From Proteobacteria bacterium UBA4656 (GTDB taxonomy: Bacteria > Pseudomonadota > Gammaproteobacteria > Xanthomonadales > Ahniellaceae), in assembly GCA_002405525.1 (NCBI GenBank), contig DHLY01000104.1, positions 7,861-46,981 on the forward strand: 39,121 bases of DNA, read 5' to 3'. Positions 35,966 to 39,121 of the stretch are shown here, in pieces (position 1 is the first letter of the stretch; each line of letters starts with the position of its first letter). A program made the position numbers and the translations under genes. The notes under the pieces are model-generated. The model saw nothing but the letters and a program-made list of their open reading frames with translations. It searched no databases and had not been told where the DNA came from.

Positions 35966-36970
35966 ATGACCGACATCCGCCGCAGCCTGCACCTCGTCGC
36001 CCGTCCCGAGGGCCTGCCGAAGGACAGCGACTTCGAACTGCGCGCCGAACCTGCCGCGCCACTGGCGGATGGTCAGGTCCGCATCGCGGTGCGCTGGCTG
36101 TCGATCGATCCCGCGATGCGGATCTGGATGAGCGAGCAGAAGTCCTACTGGCCGCCGGTCGGGCTGGGCGAGGTGATGCGCTCGGCCGGCATCGGCGAGG
36201 TCGTCGAGTCGCAGCACCCGCGCTTTCCGGTCGGCACCTGGGTCAGCGGCATGACCGGCGCGCGCGAGCAACTCGTGTGCGATGGCAAGGGCTTCCGCGC
36301 ATTCGACGCGAAGTCACTGCCCCACCCTGCCTGGGCCCTGTCGGTGTTCGGCGCCACCGGGCTCACCGCCTACTTCGGCCTGAAGGAGATCGGCCAGGTC
36401 AAGTCCGGCGAAACGGTCGTGGTGTCGGCCGCCGCGGGTGCGGTGGGTTCGACCGTGGTGCAGATGGCGCGCAACTACGGCTGCCGCGTGGTCGCGATCG
36501 CCGGCGGCCCCGACAAGTGTGCCTGGGTGAAGGACGAACTCGGCGCGCACGAGGTGATCGACTACAAGAACGAGAAGGTCTCCAAGCGGCTCGCCGAGAC
36601 CTGCCCGGACGGCGTCGACGTGTACTTCGACAACGTCGGCGGCGAGATCCTCGACGCGGTGCTGCGGCGCCTGAAGCTTCGCGCGCGCATCGTGCTCTGC
36701 GGCGGCATCTCGCAGTACAACGCCACCGGCGTGCCGGTGGGCCCGGCGAACTACCTGTCGCTGATTTCGTCCCGCGCCCGCATGGAAGGCTTCGTGGTGA
36801 TCGACTACCTCGACCGTGCCGGCGAGGCGATCGCCGAGTTCGGCCCGTGGGCCGCCGCCGGCAAGCTCACCAGCCGCATCGACGAGGTCGCCGGCCTCGA
36901 CCACTTCGCCGAGGCCCTGCGTCGCCTGTACACCGGGCAGAACTTCGGCAAGCAGGTGGTCAAGGTCTGA
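35966..36970 (+). CDS. NADPH-dependent MDR-family oxidoreductase (CurA/PTGR-like)
   Basis: A 334-residue medium-chain reductase without the structural zinc lobe. It begins with RRSLHLVARPEGLPKDSDFE and has WLSIDPAMRIWM, FGATGLTAYFGL, the dinucleotide motif AAAGAVGSTVVQMARNYGC, and FDNVGGEILDAVL. These are features of the CurA / leukotriene-B4 12-hydroxydehydrogenase branch, which reduces alpha,beta-unsaturated ketones and aldehydes with NADPH. The physiological substrate is not determined. It lies 19 bases after the alkaline phosphatase gene. Its 3' end overlaps the end of the convergent TfoX-like frame by 11 bases. Confidence 0.9.
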   Translation: MTDIRRSLHLVARPEGLPKDSDFELRAEPAAPLADGQVRIAVRWLSIDPAMRIWMSEQKSYWPPVGLGEVMRSAGIGEVVESQHPRFPVGTWVSGMTGAREQLVCDGKGFRAFDAKSLPHPAWALSVFGATGLTAYFGLKEIGQVKSGETVVVSAAAGAVGSTVVQMARNYGCRVVAIAGGPDKCAWVKDELGAHEVIDYKNEKVSKRLAETCPDGVDVYFDNVGGEILDAVLRRLKLRARIVLCGGISQYNATGVPVGPANYLSLISSRARMEGFVVIDYLDRAGEAIAEFGPWAAAGKLTSRIDEVAGLDHFAEALRRLYTGQNFGKQVVKV

Positions 36971-37424
36971 GCGCGCATCGACGGCGGGCTCCGCTCCTGC
37001 AGGAGCCCGCTTGCGGGCGGCCGCGGCAAACCACCCCGCGGCAAGGACCGGTTTCCGCGGTCGCGCGCACGCGTGCTCCTACCGGCGACGGGGCGGGCGC
37101 TTGCGCGGCGCGCGCCGCGGCCTCGACCGCGCGCTGCGCCCACGGCCGCATCAGGGCCGGATCGTCGAGCGCCTCGTCGGGCGCGAGCCAGTAACTCATG
37201 GTGACCGGCTTGCCCTTGCCGGCGTAGACGAAGGGGTTGCTGCCCGCCGCCTCGAAAGCCGCGCGCGTCGAGGCATCGGTCTTGAGGTACAGCCGTCCCT
37301 CGGCGACCAGCGCGACCATCCGGCCCTCATGGTAGAGCCCGTGGCCGCCGAACATCCGCCGCGCCGTGATCCGGCCGACGCCGCTCATCAACTCGCACAG
37401 GAAAACGACGTAGTCGTCGTCCAC
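36960..37424 (-). CDS. TfoX N-terminal domain-like protein with REPIN-derived C-terminus
   Basis: The first ~110 residues form a TfoX-N domain: VVFLCELMSGVGRITARRMF, GGHGLYHEGRMVALVAEGRL, YLKTDASTRAAFEAAG and MSYWLAPDEALDDPALMRPW. Many stand-alone TfoX-N proteins end near the next segment AVEAAARAA. Here the frame continues about 45 residues through a REPIN (Arg/Gly/Cys-rich, GARVRATAETGPCRGVVCRG) and ends inside the convergent oxidoreductase gene. The start is GTG, seven bases after the glutathione peroxidase stop, so the two are likely co-transcribed. TfoX proteins are linked to competence gene regulation; the N-domain alone has no clear role. Confidence 0.75.
   Translation of the reverse strand: MDDDYVVFLCELMSGVGRITARRMFGGHGLYHEGRMVALVAEGRLYLKTDASTRAAFEAAGSNPFVYAGKGKPVTMSYWLAPDEALDDPALMRPWAQRAVEAAARAAQAPAPSPVGARVRATAETGPCRGVVCRGRPQAGSCRSGARRRCALRP
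36998..37083. repeat. REPIN (pair of inverted REP sequences)
   Basis: The left REP reads TGCAGGAGCCCGCTTGCGGG followed by CGGCCGCGGCAAACC, with the stem GCCCGC-TT-GCGGGC. The right REP, on the minus strand, reads GGTAGGAGCACGCGTGCGCG followed by CGACCGCGGAAACCGG. Both carry the GTAGGAGC-type head and the GACCGCGG-AAACC-type tail, in opposite orientation, about 86 bases in all. This is the layout of REPINs of Pseudomonas and Xanthomonas relatives, which are mobilised by a RAYT transposase. No RAYT gene is in the window. It lies at the convergent junction of the oxidoreductase and TfoX-like genes. Confidence 0.8.
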
Positions 37425-37431
37425 GACGCGC

Positions 37432-37911
37432 TCAGAGCACCTTGCCGAGGTCCTTCTCGATGCTCGCCGGCGTGTCGGTCGGCGCGTAGCGGGCGACCAC
37501 CTTGCCGTCCTTGTCGACCAGGAACTTGGTGAAGTTCCACTTGATCGCCTCGCTGCCGAGCAGGCCCTTGGCTTCCTTCTTCAGGTACTGGTACAGCGGG
37601 TGCGCGCCGCTGCCGTTGACCTCCACCTTGTCGAACATCGGGAAGGTGACGTCGTAGGTCAGCGAGCAGAAGTTCTTGATCTCGTCGGCGTCACCCGGCT
37701 CCTGGTGGCCGAACTGGTCGCAGGGGAAGCCCAGCACCACCAGTCCCTGGTCCTTGTGCCGGCGGTACATCTCCTCCAGGCCCTTGTACTGCGGGGTGAA
37801 GCCGCACTTGCTGGCGACGTTGACCACCAGCAGTGCCTTGCCCTTGAACTCGGACAGCTTGCGGTCCTTGCCGTCGATGTCGGTGGCGGTGAAGTCGTGC
37901 ACGCTGGCCAT
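37432..37911 (-). CDS. Glutathione peroxidase-family thiol peroxidase
   Basis: Reduces hydroperoxides; bacterial Cys-type members mostly use thioredoxin. The 159-residue protein has peroxidatic Cys36 (VNVASKCGFTPQY), Gln70 (FPCDQFGHQEPG), Trp125 (IKWNFTKFLVD) and the likely resolving Cys82. The ATG at MASVHDFTATD is chosen because AGGAG lies six bases before it and the longer frame from 37953 runs through the promoter and terminator region. The TfoX-like gene follows within seven bases. E. coli BtuE is the nearest well-known counterpart. Confidence 0.94.
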   Translation of the reverse strand: MASVHDFTATDIDGKDRKLSEFKGKALLVVNVASKCGFTPQYKGLEEMYRRHKDQGLVVLGFPCDQFGHQEPGDADEIKNFCSLTYDVTFPMFDKVEVNGSGAHPLYQYLKKEAKGLLGSEAIKWNFTKFLVDKDGKVVARYAPTDTPASIEKDLGKVL

Positions 37912-37937
37912 GTCGGCTCCTCGAAAGGCGGGCGCCC

Positions 37938-37943
37938 ATTGTA
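37938..37943 (-). promoter_or_regulatory. Candidate -10 element for the glutathione peroxidase gene
   Basis: TACAAT on the minus strand, 26 bases upstream of the ATG, between the terminator of the TonB receptor gene and the peroxidase. No convincing -35 is seen; the terminator stem would overlap it. Confidence 0.35.
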
Positions 37944-37954
37944 GTCGCGCCAAG

Positions 37955-37985
37955 AAAAAGGCCGCGCCCCAGCGGGGCGCGGCCT
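37955..37985 (-). terminator. Rho-independent terminator of the TonB-dependent receptor gene
   Basis: A perfect 12-base-pair stem (37959-37970 with 37974-37985), three-base loop, then TTTTT on the minus strand (A at 37955-37959). It starts about 25 bases after the receptor stop codon and insulates the peroxidase gene downstream. Confidence 0.9.
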
Positions 37986-38009
37986 CATGGTCTCACCCGG
38001 GCTCGCGGC

Positions 38010-39121
38010 TTACCAGAACTTCCAGTCCAAGGTCACGGAGTAGCGGCGACCGAGCGTGTCGTACGTGCCGAGACCCCCGACCGGGAACGGCGGCTCCTCG
38101 TCGGTCAGGTTGGTGACCGCAAGGTTGACCAGGATGTCGTCGGTGATCGCATAGGTGAAGTTGGCGTTGTACGTCCACTGGCTCTCGAGGCGAGTCAGGT
38201 CCTGCGAGTCGCCGGTGCGGAACTGATCCAGCACCAGCTCCACGCCCGACTGGTAGTTGGCCTGCGCGCCGATCGAGAACTTGTCCAGGGTGTACTGCGC
38301 GCCGTACTGGTACTGGCGCTTCGCATTGCCCTGGGTGTTGACCGAGAAGGTGGTCACCACGTTGTTGTTGGAGTTCTCCAACTGGCGCAGGCGGAACAGA
38401 TTGGCCGACAGGTCGAGGCGACCCTTCAGGCCCCAATCGAACTCCGACAGGTCGCGCGTGTACTGCAGGTCCAGCGACTGGCCCGTGAAATCGAGGAAGC
38501 CGCCGTTCACGAAGCCGGTGCGGATGGTCGTGATCTGGCCATCCGCGGAACGCACGATGCGCTCGCAGAACGAGTTGGCGCGGGTCACGTCGGTGGCGTC
38601 GAACGTCGTGTTATCGAAGCAGCCGGTCGCGATGTCGCCCGCGCCGAGGTTGGCGATGACGTTGTCGATCTCGATCTTGTAGTAGTCGATCGCCATCCGG
38701 AAGCCCGGGATGAACGAGGGCTGCAGGACGATGCCGATGGTCTCCGAGTCCGCTTCCTCGTTCTGCAGGTTCGGATCACCCGACGACGTGCCGGGGATGG
38801 TCGCACCCACCGCGATCGAGGTGAAGTTGTTCGGGTTGAGGTTGAACTGGCGGTAGAAGGCCGCGCAGTTGGCCTGGCGCACCGTCGGCCGCGTGCCGCC
38901 GTTGACGTTGCGCGTGTCGCACGGATCGGGCACGAAGGTGAAGATGTTCGACACCGGGGTGAACAGCTCGACGATCGCCGGTGCGCGCAGGGAGGTCGTG
39001 CGATTGCCGCGGATCTCGACGTCCTCCACCGGGCGGTACTGGAAGCCGTAGGTGTAGGTGTCGAACGCGCCGTTGACCGTGTTGTCGACGTTGCGGAACT
39101 TGCCGGTCAGGTCGAAGCGGT
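38010..39121 (-). CDS. TonB-dependent outer-membrane receptor, C-terminal barrel (partial)
   Basis: The frame is open to the end of the window, so plug domain and signal peptide lie beyond it; about 370 residues remain. Before the first internal Met it reads FDTYTYGFQYRPVEDVEIRG, then NRTTSLRAPAIVELFTP, the conserved barrel motif of TonB-dependent receptors. Further strands follow (YYKIEIDNVIANLGAGDI, LDLSANLFRLRQLENS), and the last strands contain VNLAVTNLTDEEPP and YSVTLDWKFW, ending with an aromatic residue as barrel proteins do. Loops carry Cys pairs. The style (NLTDEEPPF, TGQSLDLQYT) is that of the large receptors of Xanthomonadales and sphingomonads. The ligand is not known. Confidence 0.93.
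   Translation of the reverse strand, partial: RFDLTGKFRNVDNTVNGAFDTYTYGFQYRPVEDVEIRGNRTTSLRAPAIVELFTPVSNIFTFVPDPCDTRNVNGGTRPTVRQANCAAFYRQFNLNPNNFTSIAVGATIPGTSSGDPNLQNEEADSETIGIVLQPSFIPGFRMAIDYYKIEIDNVIANLGAGDIATGCFDNTTFDATDVTRANSFCERIVRSADGQITTIRTGFVNGGFLDFTGQSLDLQYTRDLSEFDWGLKGRLDLSANLFRLRQLENSNNNVVTTFSVNTQGNAKRQYQYGAQYTLDKFSIGAQANYQSGVELVLDQFRTGDSQDLTRLESQWTYNANFTYAITDDILVNLAVTNLTDEEPPFPVGGLGTYDTLGRRYSVTLDWKFW

Noticed and set aside
36277..37194. A 305-codon plus-strand frame over the oxidoreductase and REPIN
   Set aside because: It is a different frame of the well-supported oxidoreductase gene and runs on through the REPIN; Arg-rich with no motif.

Overview
The window is a high-GC, gene-dense chromosomal segment from a Gram-negative bacterium. 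T-protein TyrA, HslR, IscA, YpjD, an outer-membrane TonB-dependent receptor and a Pseudomonas/Xanthomonas-type REPIN point to a gammaproteobacterium. The best guess is the Xanthomonadales (Lysobacterales), but this is an inference from gene content and order and has not been tested by phylogeny. No rRNA, tRNA, CRISPR array, prophage or intact insertion sequence was seen.

Layout. (1) 1-3.5 kb: the 3' end of mutS (+) meets a TPR/GT41 O-GlcNAc-transferase-like gene (-) across a small inverted-repeat element. (2) 3.4-5.8 kb (-): a tight operon of tyrA, a BASS-type transporter, hslR and the GT41 gene, with 4-base overlaps at the last two junctions. (3) 6-12.3 kb: a small membrane protein (+), htpG (-), the operon rpsP-rimM-trmD-rplS (-) and ffh (-). 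(4) 12.4-13.7 kb (+): ypjD and a PilZ-domain gene. (5) 13.7-19.3 kb (-): the ribosomal operon rpsF-rpsR-rplI, a strong terminator, then dnaB-alr-(K+-channel-like membrane protein)-radA. (6) 19.8-25 kb: iscA (-) diverges from a plus-strand run of asnS, two small unknown genes, an SDR-like gene, an aldehyde dehydrogenase and a RidA-family deaminase. (7) 25.3-29 kb (-): two tandem 573-codon paralogues of unknown role, each with a winged-helix/PqqD-like N-terminus, a GT2-like GT-A domain and a helical C-terminus. (8) 29.1-31.7 kb (+): 3-hydroxyanthranilate dioxygenase, an SbtA-like permease and ACMS decarboxylase. (9) 31.7-39.1 kb: a secreted 14-repeat FG-GAP protein (-), a lipoprotein alkaline phosphatase (+), an MDR oxidoreductase (+), a REPIN that runs into a TfoX-like gene (-), glutathione peroxidase (-) and a TonB-dependent receptor (-, truncated by the window end).

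How the genes work together. Blocks 6 and 8 hold the lower kynurenine (tryptophan catabolic) pathway: 3-hydroxyanthranilate to ACMS (nbaC), to 2-aminomuconate semialdehyde (nbaD), to 2-aminomuconate (aldehyde dehydrogenase), then deamination (RidA). The upper-pathway genes are not in the window. The cluster is split by the tandem glycosyltransferase-like pair, which is the best candidate here for an undescribed system. The other blocks are housekeeping: translation and its quality control, replication and repair, protein targeting, Fe-S assembly and cell-wall precursor supply.

The most unusual observations are the paralogue pair, two diverged copies of a roughly 150-base hairpin element at convergent gene ends, a K+-channel-like protein with a degenerate selectivity filter, an SDR lacking YxxxK, a REPIN that supplies the C-terminus of a TfoX-like protein, and a 14-repeat (2 x 7) FG-GAP protein.
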